From Collinsella sp. (GTDB taxonomy: Bacteria; Actinomycetota; Coriobacteriia; Coriobacteriales; Coriobacteriaceae), in contig DYAA01000097.1 in NCBI GenBank assembly GCA_019419405.1, forward strand, positions 1-17,520: a stretch of DNA of 17,520 nt, given 5' to 3'. This document shows, piece after piece, positions 7,649 through 14,477 of the stretch. Both the position numbers and the translations under genes were made by a program. Under the pieces are notes generated by a model. It was not told where the DNA came from. It saw nothing but the letters and a program-made list of their open reading frames with translations, and made no database searches. How positions within the stretch are numbered: position 1 is the stretch's first letter; the number at the start of each line of letters is the position of its first letter.

Positions 7649-8476
7649 CTATGCGCGCGTCAACGACGACTCGATGGCCTGGACCAGAAACGCCGTGGCT
7701 CCGGTGCCGCAGGGCTTGTCGTAGTAGTCAACAAAGCGCTGGTCGGCAAGATAGCCGTGGGCGAGACCCAGGTACGCTTCATTCTGGGGTTCACGTCCCC
7801 AGTTGAGACCAATCCAGTGACGATGCATCGCGACAAGCTTGCGAGCCTCGCTTCCATCCGCATCGCCGTCGCCCATGGCAATCGAGAGCTGGCCCAGAAT
7901 AGCGCGTTCAAGTTCCTTCATATCGTTCCATGTCTGAGGGTCCATGTCCAGTAACGTTTCGTTTGCTGCATCGATAGCCTCATCGCCATAGCGCGCCCGC
8001 GCTTCGGCGCCGTAGTGCTCCTCGTTTTCCTGCACGGCGCGCCAGCGCTCCAATTGCGGCAGGACGGCGCCCATGAGCGAGACGGCTTCGTCGAGCGACA
8101 TGCCGGTGTTTTGTGCCAGCCGCGGGGCACAGTCCTCGATCATCGCCTCCATGGTGGTCTCGTAGGTGTACTGGCCGTGGTCGTAGCACCACTTGCAGTA
8201 ATGATCGGTCGCGGCGCCCGTGGCATCGGTACCGCAGTCGTCGGGCGTGAGTATCATGCCGCAGCTCTGGCAATAGTGCTCGGGCATTTCGAGCAGGTGA
8301 GACAGGGGCTCGCCGGTTACGGCGGCGATGAGTTTCATCATGTCGATGCCTGGTGTGACCTCGCCGCGTTCCCAACGGCTGACGGCTTGGCGTGTGACGA
8401 AGAGCTTGGCGGCGAGCTGCTCCTGGGTAAGGTGATGGGCGCGACGGATGGCAATGAGCTTTTCTGCAAAGGCCAT
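7649..8476 (-). CDS. XRE-family regulator with zinc ribbon and TipAS-like ligand domain
   Basis: A 275-residue three-part protein. Residues about 5-62 form an XRE helix-turn-helix (LTQEQLAAKLFVTRQAVSRW). Residues 67-102 form a zinc ribbon with paired cysteines C69/C72 and C94/C97, continuing into the MEAMIEDCAP segment usual for the 'putative zinc ribbon' family. Residues about 165-272 resemble the all-helical TipAS drug-recognition domain, including HRHWIGLNWG and LGLAHGYLADQRFVDYYDK. TipAS normally follows a MerR-type DNA-binding domain and senses thiopeptides or other amphipathic compounds. Here the HTH type is different and a metal site is inserted. A likely role is a ligand- or redox/metal-responsive regulator of its own operon. 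Start ATG at 8476 has AAAGGAG 5 nt upstream, and the promoter region contains a perfect dyad (8536-8550). The TipAS assignment is from pattern memory. Confidence 0.85.
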   Translation of the reverse strand: MAFAEKLIAIRRAHHLTQEQLAAKLFVTRQAVSRWERGEVTPGIDMMKLIAAVTGEPLSHLLEMPEHYCQSCGMILTPDDCGTDATGAATDHYCKWCYDHGQYTYETTMEAMIEDCAPRLAQNTGMSLDEAVSLMGAVLPQLERWRAVQENEEHYGAEARARYGDEAIDAANETLLDMDPQTWNDMKELERAILGQLSIAMGDGDADGSEARKLVAMHRHWIGLNWGREPQNEAYLGLAHGYLADQRFVDYYDKPCGTGATAFLVQAIESSLTRA

Positions 8477-8506
8477 AGCGGCTCCTTTCTGCTGGTTGAT
8501 GGCTTA

Positions 8507-8535
8507 AGCATACGCGGCGGCAGGCGCCCTTCCAA
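8507..8535 (-). promoter_or_regulatory. Candidate promoter of the XRE-TipAS / glutaredoxin operon
   Basis: On the minus strand, TTGGAA (8530-8535) and TATGCT (8507-8512) are separated by exactly 17 bp and lie 30 nt before the start codon. Both hexamers match the housekeeping consensus at 4 of 6 or better. Confidence 0.5.
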
Positions 8536-8550
8536 GCAACCGTTGGTTGC
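8536..8550. promoter_or_regulatory. Perfect dyad abutting the -35 box, possible operator
   Basis: GCAACC-GTT-GGTTGC, a perfect 6-bp inverted repeat with 3-nt centre, directly touching the candidate -35 hexamer of the XRE-TipAS gene. Size and position suit binding by a dimeric XRE repressor, so autoregulation is a fair inference. It also lies about 55 bp upstream of the trmO -10 box, so it could influence both directions. Confidence 0.45.
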
Positions 8551-8604
8551 ACGACGGGAGACCGCGGCGAAGAATTGCGCGCAACGCCCCAAGCCTCCAT
8601 GCCG

Positions 8605-8610
8605 TACAAT
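8605..8610 (+). promoter_or_regulatory. -10 box of trmO, consistent with a leaderless transcript
   Basis: TACAAT ends 7 nt before the ATG at 8618, so the first transcribed base would be expected at or next to that start codon. No Shine-Dalgarno sequence precedes it. No -35 hexamer is evident at the usual spacing. Confidence 0.5.
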
Positions 8611-8617
8611 GACCGGC

Positions 8618-9355
8618 ATGGAACCTATCGCACACATACATACCGACCTGCCGCAGAAGTTCGGCATTCCGCGCAACAGCTTTTTGGCGCCTCATCTGCA
8701 GGGACGCATCGTGTTTGAGCCGGAATTTGCCTCCAACGCAGCGGTTGAGGGTCTGGACTCCTTCTCTCACCTGTGGCTGCTGTGGCGCTTCGAAAACGGA
8801 ACGCCCGGCGGCACGGCTAAGGACATAGCTGCCGATGCCAAGGCGCAGGACAGGTCCGGCACCAATGCCAAGTGGTCGAAAACCGTGCGCCCGCCGCGTC
8901 TGGGCGGAGCCGAGCGCGTGGGCGTGTTTGCCACGCGCAGTCCGTTTCGCCCTAATCCCATTGGGCTTACCTGCGTCAAGCTCGATCGCGTCGAGCTCAC
9001 CGACGATGGCCCCATCATCCATGTGCTGGGGGCCGATCTGCGCGACGGCACGCCCATCTACGACATTAAGCCCTACATTCCGTTTGCGGACTGTCACCCG
9101 GATGCGACCGGCGGCTGGATTGAGGATGCTCCGTGGCAAGAGCTCGACATCGAGTTCCCGCAGACGCTGCAGGATATGGTCCCGCCCACAAAGCTCCCCG
9201 GCCTGGTTGAGGTCCTGCGCCAAGACCCGCGCCGCGCAGGCAGCAAGCACGAGCCGAACCGCGTCTATCATCTGGCCTTCGCCGGGTTCGACATATCTTT
9301 TACGGTCGACGAAACCCAGCTAACCGTAGTCGCCGTCAACGACGCGCGGGGCTAA
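8618..9355 (+). CDS. trmO: tRNA (N6-threonylcarbamoyladenosine37-N6)-methyltransferase TrmO
   Basis: SAM-dependent enzyme that N6-methylates t6A37 in tRNA-Thr, built on the small beta-barrel TrmO (formerly UPF0066/YaeB) fold. The 245 residues are close to the 235 of the E. coli protein. Family signatures are FATRSPFRPNPIGLTCVKL (SAM and dimer region), DGTPIYDIKPYIPFADC, and the C-terminal LLR-like segment ending HLAFAGFDISF. The frame is open far upstream (to 8015), but that part is the antisense shadow of the XRE gene. The real protein begins MEPIAHIHTDLPQKFGIPRNS at 8618, or with three more residues at ATG 8609, which overlaps the -10 box. I chose 8618 because the -10 box position predicts a leaderless start there. 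It is divergent from the XRE-TipAS gene. Confidence 0.93.
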   Translation: MEPIAHIHTDLPQKFGIPRNSFLAPHLQGRIVFEPEFASNAAVEGLDSFSHLWLLWRFENGTPGGTAKDIAADAKAQDRSGTNAKWSKTVRPPRLGGAERVGVFATRSPFRPNPIGLTCVKLDRVELTDDGPIIHVLGADLRDGTPIYDIKPYIPFADCHPDATGGWIEDAPWQELDIEFPQTLQDMVPPTKLPGLVEVLRQDPRRAGSKHEPNRVYHLAFAGFDISFTVDETQLTVVAVNDARG

Positions 9356-9467
9356 CCTGCCATTCGTCTGCACCCGTCAAATTAAGCGCCAAACCCCGCG
9401 CCAAAACCGCCCACGCTGGTGGACAATAACGCCTATCGGAACAGCCTACTTTGCACGGGAGCTCAGC

Positions 9468-10682
9468 ATGAAATACGACTTTAGCTCGCTTGTCGACCGC
9501 CACGGCATGGACTCCATCGCCGTTGACTCTTGGGGCGAGATCCCCGGCATGGCTCCGAACGCACCCGACGAGGGCTTCGACCGCATTCCCATGTGGGTGG
9601 CCGACATGAATTTCGCCACGGTGCCCACGGTCCAGGAGTACATCATCCAGCGCGTCCAGCACCCTATGTTCGGCTACTTCAATCCGCGTCCTGAGTACTT
9701 TGACCGCATCATCGAATGGCAGAGCCGTCGCAACGGCGTTGAGGGCCTGGCGCCCGAGCATATCGGCTACGAAAACGGCGTGCTGGGCGGTGTCGTGTCG
9801 ACGCTGCGTGCGTATGTTCAGCCGGGCGATGCGGTGCTGGTCCACAGCCCCACCTACATCGGCTTTACCAAGTCCATCGAAGCCGCGGGCTATCGTATTG
9901 TCCACAGTCCGCTTAAACTCGACGACCAGGGCGTGTGGCGCATGGACTTTGAGGACATGGAGTGCAAACTCGCCCAAAACCACATTCATGCCGTGGTGTT
10001 CTGCTCGCCGCACAATCCCTGCGGCCGCGTATGGGAGCGCGACGAGATCGAGCGCGCCATGGACATTTATCGCCAGCACGATTGCGTGGTGATCTCGGAC
10101 GAGATTTGGTCCGATATCATCCTGCCGGGACACAAGCACATCCCGACGCAGTCGGTGAGCGAGGATGCTCGCATGCGCACGGTTGCCCTCTACGCGCCCA
10201 GCAAGACGTTTAACCTGGCGGGTCTGGTCGGCAGCTACCACATCATCTATAACGAAACACTGCGCGACCGCGTGTGCGCCGTGTCCAACAAGACTCACTA
10301 CAACGAGATGAATGTCCTCTCCATGCATGCGCTTATCGGTGCCTACCAGCCGCAAGGCTACGAGTGGGTTGACGAGCTCAACCAGGTGCTTGCCGGCAAT
10401 ATCGAGTACTTCTGCGATTACGTGGACGAGCATTTTGAGGGCGTGTCCTATTCACGTTCGCAGGGCACGTACATGGTGTTTCTGGACTGCACCGAGTGGT
10501 GCCGCGAGCATGGCCGCGATATTCAGTGGCTGCTCGACGAGGGGGCGCGCGTGGGCGTGGGGTATCAGGACGGCCGTCCGTTCCACGGGCCCTGCCACAT
10601 TCGCGTGAATCTGGCGCTGCCGCTTTCGCGCGTGAGGGAAGCGTGCGACCGCCTGGACCGCTACGTTTTTAATGCACGGTAA
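9468..10682 (+). CDS. MalY/PatB-type PLP-dependent C-S beta-lyase (aminotransferase fold I)
   Basis: A 404-residue fold-type I PLP enzyme. The N-terminus (YDFSSLVDRHGMDSIAVD) and IPMWVADMNFATVP are the hallmarks of the PatB/MalY group, which cleave cystathionine, cysteine and related C-S conjugates to pyruvate, ammonia and a thiol. Catalytic features: NPCGRVW in the cofactor pocket, Asp211 in VISDEIW for the pyridine nitrogen, the Schiff-base Lys246 in SKTFNLAGL, and the substrate-carboxylate Arg in HIRVNLALP. Length and domain order are normal. Start ATG at 9468 has GGGAG 6 nt upstream. The 112 bp before it show no clear terminator or strong promoter, so it may be read through from trmO or have a weak promoter. 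A strong hairpin follows at 10693. Physiological substrate (cystathionine versus cysteine desulfhydration) cannot be told. Confidence 0.9.
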   Translation: MKYDFSSLVDRHGMDSIAVDSWGEIPGMAPNAPDEGFDRIPMWVADMNFATVPTVQEYIIQRVQHPMFGYFNPRPEYFDRIIEWQSRRNGVEGLAPEHIGYENGVLGGVVSTLRAYVQPGDAVLVHSPTYIGFTKSIEAAGYRIVHSPLKLDDQGVWRMDFEDMECKLAQNHIHAVVFCSPHNPCGRVWERDEIERAMDIYRQHDCVVISDEIWSDIILPGHKHIPTQSVSEDARMRTVALYAPSKTFNLAGLVGSYHIIYNETLRDRVCAVSNKTHYNEMNVLSMHALIGAYQPQGYEWVDELNQVLAGNIEYFCDYVDEHFEGVSYSRSQGTYMVFLDCTEWCREHGRDIQWLLDEGARVGVGYQDGRPFHGPCHIRVNLALPLSRVREACDRLDRYVFNAR

Positions 10683-10692
10683 GCGTGCGCTG

Positions 10693-10734
10693 CATGTGGG
10701 GCCTTCTGCCAAGTCGGCTAGAAGGCCCCACATG
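10693..10734 (+). terminator. Hairpin terminator after the C-S lyase gene
   Basis: A perfect 15-bp stem, CATGTGGGGCCTTCT with its complement AGAAGGCCCCACATG, plus an inner GCC/GGC pairing around AAGTC. It starts 10 nt after the stop codon. No U-tract follows, as is common for GC-rich actinobacterial terminators. Confidence 0.75.
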
Positions 10735-10775
10735 GTAAAGCGTCTGTAACCATTGGGCACTCGTGTGGTTTTGTT

Positions 10776-10784
10776 TGCTATTAT
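10776..10784 (+). promoter_or_regulatory. Extended -10 promoter of the sensor lipoprotein-kinase operon
   Basis: TGCTATTAT is a TGn-TATAAT-like extended -10 element 42 nt before the ATG at 10827. No good -35 is visible. It lies between two 8-bp direct repeats TAACCATT (10747-10754 and 10788-10795). Confidence 0.5.
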
Positions 10785-10826
10785 CTTTAACCATTTCAGT
10801 CTGTAAACAGGATCGTCTGGAGCTCG

Positions 10827-10991
10827 ATGAAAAGACCCCGTCGCTCGGTTGCCATTTCGTTGTTTGTCGCGCTTGCAGTGGCGAGCGCCTTTGTCGTAGC
10901 GATAGCTGGCTGTTCAGGGTCGAATGGCAGAGCCTCGACGCCTGCATCAAAAGGCCCGGGACACCTCGCAGGTCAAGGACGACAACCTTAA
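10827..10991 (+). pseudogene. Signal-peptide half of a frameshifted solute-binding lipoprotein
   Basis: An ATG with GGAG 5 nt upstream opens a 54-codon frame reading MKRPRRSVAISLFVALAVAS followed by AFVVAIAGCSGSNG. This is a textbook lipoprotein signal with a basic start, hydrophobic core, and lipobox IAGC (Cys29), ending in TAA at 10989. The solute-binding domain that should follow is in the next frame (10924-11697). Removing one base restores a single continuous 289-residue lipoprotein; for example A4 to A3 at 10949-10952 gives TPASKARDTSQVK. The shift must fall within 10906-10988, where both frames are open; the run A4-GG-C3-G3 (10949-10960) is the likely spot. It could be a true mutation, a sequencing error, or, less likely, recoding. 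Confidence 0.8.
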
Positions 10992-11697
10992 GACGCTCAA
11001 CGTTGGCAGCGACCTCTATCCGCCGTTTGTGTATACCGACGAGTACGGCGATATCGTTGGCCTGGATGTCGAGATATTGACCGAGGCTTTGGCCCGCATT
11101 GGTTACAAGCCAAAGTACCAGCTGATCGATTGGGAAAAGAAGAACGAGCTACTGGCGAGCGGCGAGCTCAATTGCGTCATGGGCAGCTTTAGCATGACGG
11201 GTCGCGAAAACGAATATCGTTGGGCCGGTCCGTACCTTGCGAGCCGCCAGGTAGTCGCGGTTGATCCCCAGAGCGATATCTACACGCTTGCCGATCTTGA
11301 GGACAAGGTCGTGGCCGTTCAGTCCACCACCAAGCCCGAGGGCATTTTGCTCAATCGTACAAATGAAAATGTTCCGCAGATCAAGGAACTCTACTGCTTT
11401 TCGGACCGCTCGTACCTGAACCCGGCGCTCGTCGAGGGTCTGGTCGACGCTATCGCCGCGCATGAGTCCTCGCTGCTCACCTACGAAAAAGACTATGGTG
11501 TGACGTATCGCATTTTGGATGAGCCGCTGCTTGAGGTTGGTTTGGGTACCGCTTTCGATATCAACGATACGCGCGGCATCGACGTTAAGCTCACCCATGC
11601 CTACCAGGAAATGCTAGCCGACGGCACCATGAAACGCCTGGTGTCAAAGTACTTTGATGACCCTTCGCCCTTTTTGAATATAGAGGGCCTGTCGTGA
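10924..11697 (+). CDS. Solute-binding protein domain (SBP_bac_3), downstream frame of the split lipoprotein
   Basis: A family-3 periplasmic-type binding domain of the amino-acid/amine type. The core reads LNVGSDLYPPFVYTDEYGDIVGLDVEI, then MGSFSMTGRENEYRWAGPYL, LEDKVVAVQSTT and a C-terminal TMKRLVSKYF, covering a complete domain of about 230 residues. The first ATG of this frame (10924) has no ribosome site and would give a protein without an export signal. The true start is therefore almost surely the lipoprotein leader at 10827 in another frame. The stop codon overlaps the kinase start by 4 nt (GTGA at 11694), which indicates translational coupling. There is no permease or ATPase gene nearby, so this binding protein probably presents a ligand to the kinase and is not part of a transporter. 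If the frameshift is real, the sensor is likely non-functional. Confidence 0.82.
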   Translation: MAEPRRLHQKARDTSQVKDDNLKTLNVGSDLYPPFVYTDEYGDIVGLDVEILTEALARIGYKPKYQLIDWEKKNELLASGELNCVMGSFSMTGRENEYRWAGPYLASRQVVAVDPQSDIYTLADLEDKVVAVQSTTKPEGILLNRTNENVPQIKELYCFSDRSYLNPALVEGLVDAIAAHESSLLTYEKDYGVTYRILDEPLLEVGLGTAFDINDTRGIDVKLTHAYQEMLADGTMKRLVSKYFDDPSPFLNIEGLS

Positions 11698-13886
11698 TCG
11701 GTGCACCCGACCACGCCGTAGAGAAGCGGGGCAATCGTTCGGCAGGGGCATGGCTCCTTGTCGCCCTGCTGGGGATGGCGCTCTCGGTTGTTGCCGGTAT
11801 GATGAGCTACGGCTACACGACAGCTCAGGCCGAGCAGCGCTTTGCCGACGTTGTCGATTACGTGGCGACGCAGAGCCTTTCCTACGATGCATTCAACAGC
11901 GCCTATACGACCAAAAACCTGATTCGCGTTATGGAGATCGCCGGAGAGACAGCGCGCGATATGGAGCGCGACGGTTCGGTGGATAACGCCATGCTGGAGC
12001 AATATGCCGACCAGTTCAACGTGAGCGCACTGATCGTAACGGACGCATCGGGCAACCTGGTGTCTGAGTTCTCGACGGATGGCGTGGGCTACGAGTCGCT
12101 TGCTACGTATCTCAAAGAAACGTCCGTGCTGGAGGTGGCAGCCCATCCGCTTAAGTTCTATACCGTCCGTATCACGCTTGCGGATGATTCGGTCGCAGAC
12201 ATTGGCTGCGTGACCCGGCAGGATGGCGAGGGCATCGTTGTCGCAGTGAGACACCAGAGCGCCAAGGCGGTCGCGAGCAATACGCTCAAACTGCAGAGCC
12301 TGCTCGGTGGTTACGAGACCATCGACAGTGGCAATATCGTGATCGAAAGCGATGGCAAGGTCGTTGCGACCAATGTCGTTGAACCCACCATATTGGGCGT
12401 ATTCGATCTGCCTGCAACGGATGTCTTTATTGTCGACGGTATTAAGGATCGATGCCTGCCCGGCAAAGTCCGACTGGTCAACGCCAGCGGCGAGTGGTAT
12501 TTGGGCACATTTGGAAAAGCGCGCGGGTTCTACGTGTACACCTATGCCTCGGCGCGGCGCTACTTTGAGGTCGTCGCGGCTGTTGCTGCCGGCGTGCTGG
12601 TGCTCTACGGCGGTGTTATAGCCGTTGTTGTGATGGCGCGTCGCCGCGCTGATCGTCGACGTTTGACGGACTTGCTGCAGCAGGAGCGCGACTATGGTGA
12701 CAGGCTGGCTAAGGCAGCGCGTGAGGCCTCGTCTGCCAACTCGGCAAAGACGGAGTTTCTACGTCGCATGAGCCACGATCTGCGCACGCCCATCAACGGC
12801 ATTCGCGGCATGGTCGAGGTCGGCGATGCCAATGCGGACGATCTGCAAAAGCAGACCGAGTGCCGCTCAAAAATCTGGACGGCATCGGGACTGCTGCTCG
12901 ACCTTGCCAACGAGGCGCTCGATATGAGTCGCTTGGAGAGCGGCCAGGTCAATCTGGAACTTGTTCCCACAAACTTGGTGACCCTCACCCGCGAAGTGTG
13001 CGATATTCTGGAGCGCCAGGCCGAGGAGCGCCTGGTGACAATTGTCTACGACCAGCAGACGCTTAATCATCCCTATGCGTGGGTGAGCATGACGCACCTC
13101 AAGCGTTTGTTGCTCAATATTGCCGGCAATGCCGTCAAGTACAACCGCCAGGGCGGCTATGTCCGCCTGGTGTGCCGCGAGGTGGAGCCGGCGGATGGCA
13201 TCCCCGTCTATGAATACACGATCGCCGACAACGGTATTGGCATGAGCGAGGAGTTCCAACAGCACCTCTACGAGCCGTTTTGCCGCGAGGAGCAACAGGT
13301 GGAAGGTACTTCATCGGGAACTGGCCTGGGCGCGCCTATCGCAAAACAGTTGGTCGAGCTTATGGGCGGAACCATGAGCTTTACGAGCGTCTTGGGGCAG
13401 GGGACGACGTTTACCATCTGTCTGCCGTTCGAGAAATGCAAACGCTCCGAGATTCCTCAGGCAGTTCGCGTGGATGGGGGCGATGGCGATGCACTCCAGG
13501 GCTTGCGCGTTTTGCTCGTAGAGGATAACGATCTGAATGCCGAGATCGCGCAGTTTACGCTCAGCCGTGCCGGTGCCGTCGTGTCGCATGCTAAGGATGG
13601 CGAGTCTGCCGTTGAGGCGTTTGCCGCGAGCGCACCGCACGAGTACGACGTGGTGTTGATGGACACCATGATGCCTGGCATCGATGGCCTTGAGGCCACG
13701 CGTCAGATTCGAGCACTCGATCGCGAGGATGCCGCGACCACGCCGATTATCGCCGTGAGCGCCAACGCCTTTGCCGACGATCGCAGGCTTTCGCGCGAGG
13801 CGGGCATGAACGCGCGCCTGAGTAAACCCGTGAGCTCGCAGGAGCTCGTTGAGGCGCTTGCGCACATCGCTGCCGACGCTCTATAA
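11694..13886 (+). CDS. Hybrid sensor histidine kinase / response regulator
   Basis: A 730-residue membrane kinase starting at a GTG that overlaps the preceding stop. There is a membrane helix at about 18-42, then an extracytoplasmic sensor of about 245 residues with Cache-like features (LIVTDASGNLVSEF, IVIESDGKVVATN). A second helix lies at about 290-315. A HisKA domain follows with phospho-acceptor His361 in RMSHDLRTPINGI, then an HATPase with N-box NIAGNAVKYN, DNGIGM and GTGLG. The C-terminal receiver has an acidic pair in LLVEDND, phospho-acceptor Asp657 in LMDTMMPGIDG and Lys in LSKPV. No HPt domain or DNA-binding output is present, so a further phosphotransfer partner should lie elsewhere. 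The upstream lipoprotein is its likely co-sensor. Kinase and receiver closely resemble those of the converging gene at 14478-17282, pointing to paralogy. Confidence 0.92.
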   Translation: MIGAPDHAVEKRGNRSAGAWLLVALLGMALSVVAGMMSYGYTTAQAEQRFADVVDYVATQSLSYDAFNSAYTTKNLIRVMEIAGETARDMERDGSVDNAMLEQYADQFNVSALIVTDASGNLVSEFSTDGVGYESLATYLKETSVLEVAAHPLKFYTVRITLADDSVADIGCVTRQDGEGIVVAVRHQSAKAVASNTLKLQSLLGGYETIDSGNIVIESDGKVVATNVVEPTILGVFDLPATDVFIVDGIKDRCLPGKVRLVNASGEWYLGTFGKARGFYVYTYASARRYFEVVAAVAAGVLVLYGGVIAVVVMARRRADRRRLTDLLQQERDYGDRLAKAAREASSANSAKTEFLRRMSHDLRTPINGIRGMVEVGDANADDLQKQTECRSKIWTASGLLLDLANEALDMSRLESGQVNLELVPTNLVTLTREVCDILERQAEERLVTIVYDQQTLNHPYAWVSMTHLKRLLLNIAGNAVKYNRQGGYVRLVCREVEPADGIPVYEYTIADNGIGMSEEFQQHLYEPFCREEQQVEGTSSGTGLGAPIAKQLVELMGGTMSFTSVLGQGTTFTICLPFEKCKRSEIPQAVRVDGGDGDALQGLRVLLVEDNDLNAEIAQFTLSRAGAVVSHAKDGESAVEAFAASAPHEYDVVLMDTMMPGIDGLEATRQIRALDREDAATTPIIAVSANAFADDRRLSREAGMNARLSKPVSSQELVEALAHIAADAL

Positions 13887-13888
13887 GC

Positions 13889-13928
13889 ATATGGCCCGGT
13901 TCCAAGGTGGGTTGGAATCGGGCCATAT
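13889..13928. terminator. Bidirectional hairpin terminator between convergent operons
   Basis: A 17-bp stem (ATATGGCCCGGTTCCAA and its complement, one G-T pair) with a 6-nt loop. It lies 3 bp after the first kinase stop and 27 bp before the end of the minus-strand FMN-protein gene. A-T pairs at the base give short T-rich tails both ways. Confidence 0.75.
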
Positions 13929-13955
13929 TGCTATTGATGAGGCCTGCTGAGGGGC

Positions 13956-14435
13956 TTACTTTTCCTGAATCTGCTTACCGCAGAGATGCTCAATCGTAAT
14001 CTCGTAGAGCTGGACGCCCTTAATGTCCTTGGCGATTTCCTCTTCGACTTCCTCGGCAGAAGGGTAGTACTTAAGGGCGAGCTGGCGGACTTTGTCCTCG
14101 ATAAACGCGGGGGTGTCATTCGCCAGGCGACAACGGCCAAAGACGACGGTGCTCATAACGTAGGGAGCCCAGTCGCCGTTCTGGTACCACTCGTTTCCGT
14201 AAACGGTAAAGCAGACTTTGTCATCGCGCTTGAGTGCGTCGACCTTGTGGCCAGCCTTGGCGCCATGGAAATAAATCTTGTCGTGCTCGGCGTCAAAGAA
14301 GTAGTTGACGGGAATGGCGTACGGGTAGCCATCGTCGCCGTTGACGGCAAAGACGCCGCGCTTGCAGGTAGCGAGCAGTTCGCGCGCTTCCTCGTCGGTG
14401 ATGGCGCGTTTCTTTCGACGTAAGGGCCTAAACAT
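13956..14435 (-). CDS. Pyridoxamine 5'-phosphate oxidase family (FMN split-barrel, Nim-like) protein
   Basis: A 159-residue flavin-binding split-barrel protein. GDDGYPYAIPVNYFFD, KIYFHGAKAGHKVDAL and KVCFTVYG are the typical strands of the Nim/PNPOx-like group, whose members bind FMN or F420/heme and reduce small molecules; some confer nitroimidazole resistance. The exact substrate is unknown, and it is too divergent to be called PdxH. Start ATG at 14435 is preceded by AAAGGA 8 nt upstream; the longer frame to 14474 has none. It begins 42 nt after the stop of the large kinase gene on the same strand with no hairpin between, so it is probably the last gene of that transcript. This would tie it to the kinase as a passenger or downstream effector, though the grouping may be accidental. 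Confidence 0.85.
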   Translation of the reverse strand: MFRPLRRKKRAITDEEARELLATCKRGVFAVNGDDGYPYAIPVNYFFDAEHDKIYFHGAKAGHKVDALKRDDKVCFTVYGNEWYQNGDWAPYVMSTVVFGRCRLANDTPAFIEDKVRQLALKYYPSAEEVEEEIAKDIKGVQLYEITIEHLCGKQIQEK

Positions 14436-14477
14436 CGTTGGCTTCCTTTCTGGTCGTGCGTGGTGGTTGAGCACAAA

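Noticed and set aside
8015..8617. Upstream extension of the trmO frame by about 200 residues
   Set aside because: It lies antisense within the XRE-TipAS gene and encodes nothing like a TrmO N-terminus; family alignment begins at 8618.
9336..10433. 365-codon minus-strand frame opposite the C-S lyase
   Set aside because: Antisense shadow; the plus strand carries intact PLP-enzyme motifs.
10763..11080. 105-codon plus-strand frame at the start of the sensor operon
   Set aside because: Third frame overlapping both the lipoprotein leader and the binding domain; no signal or domain.
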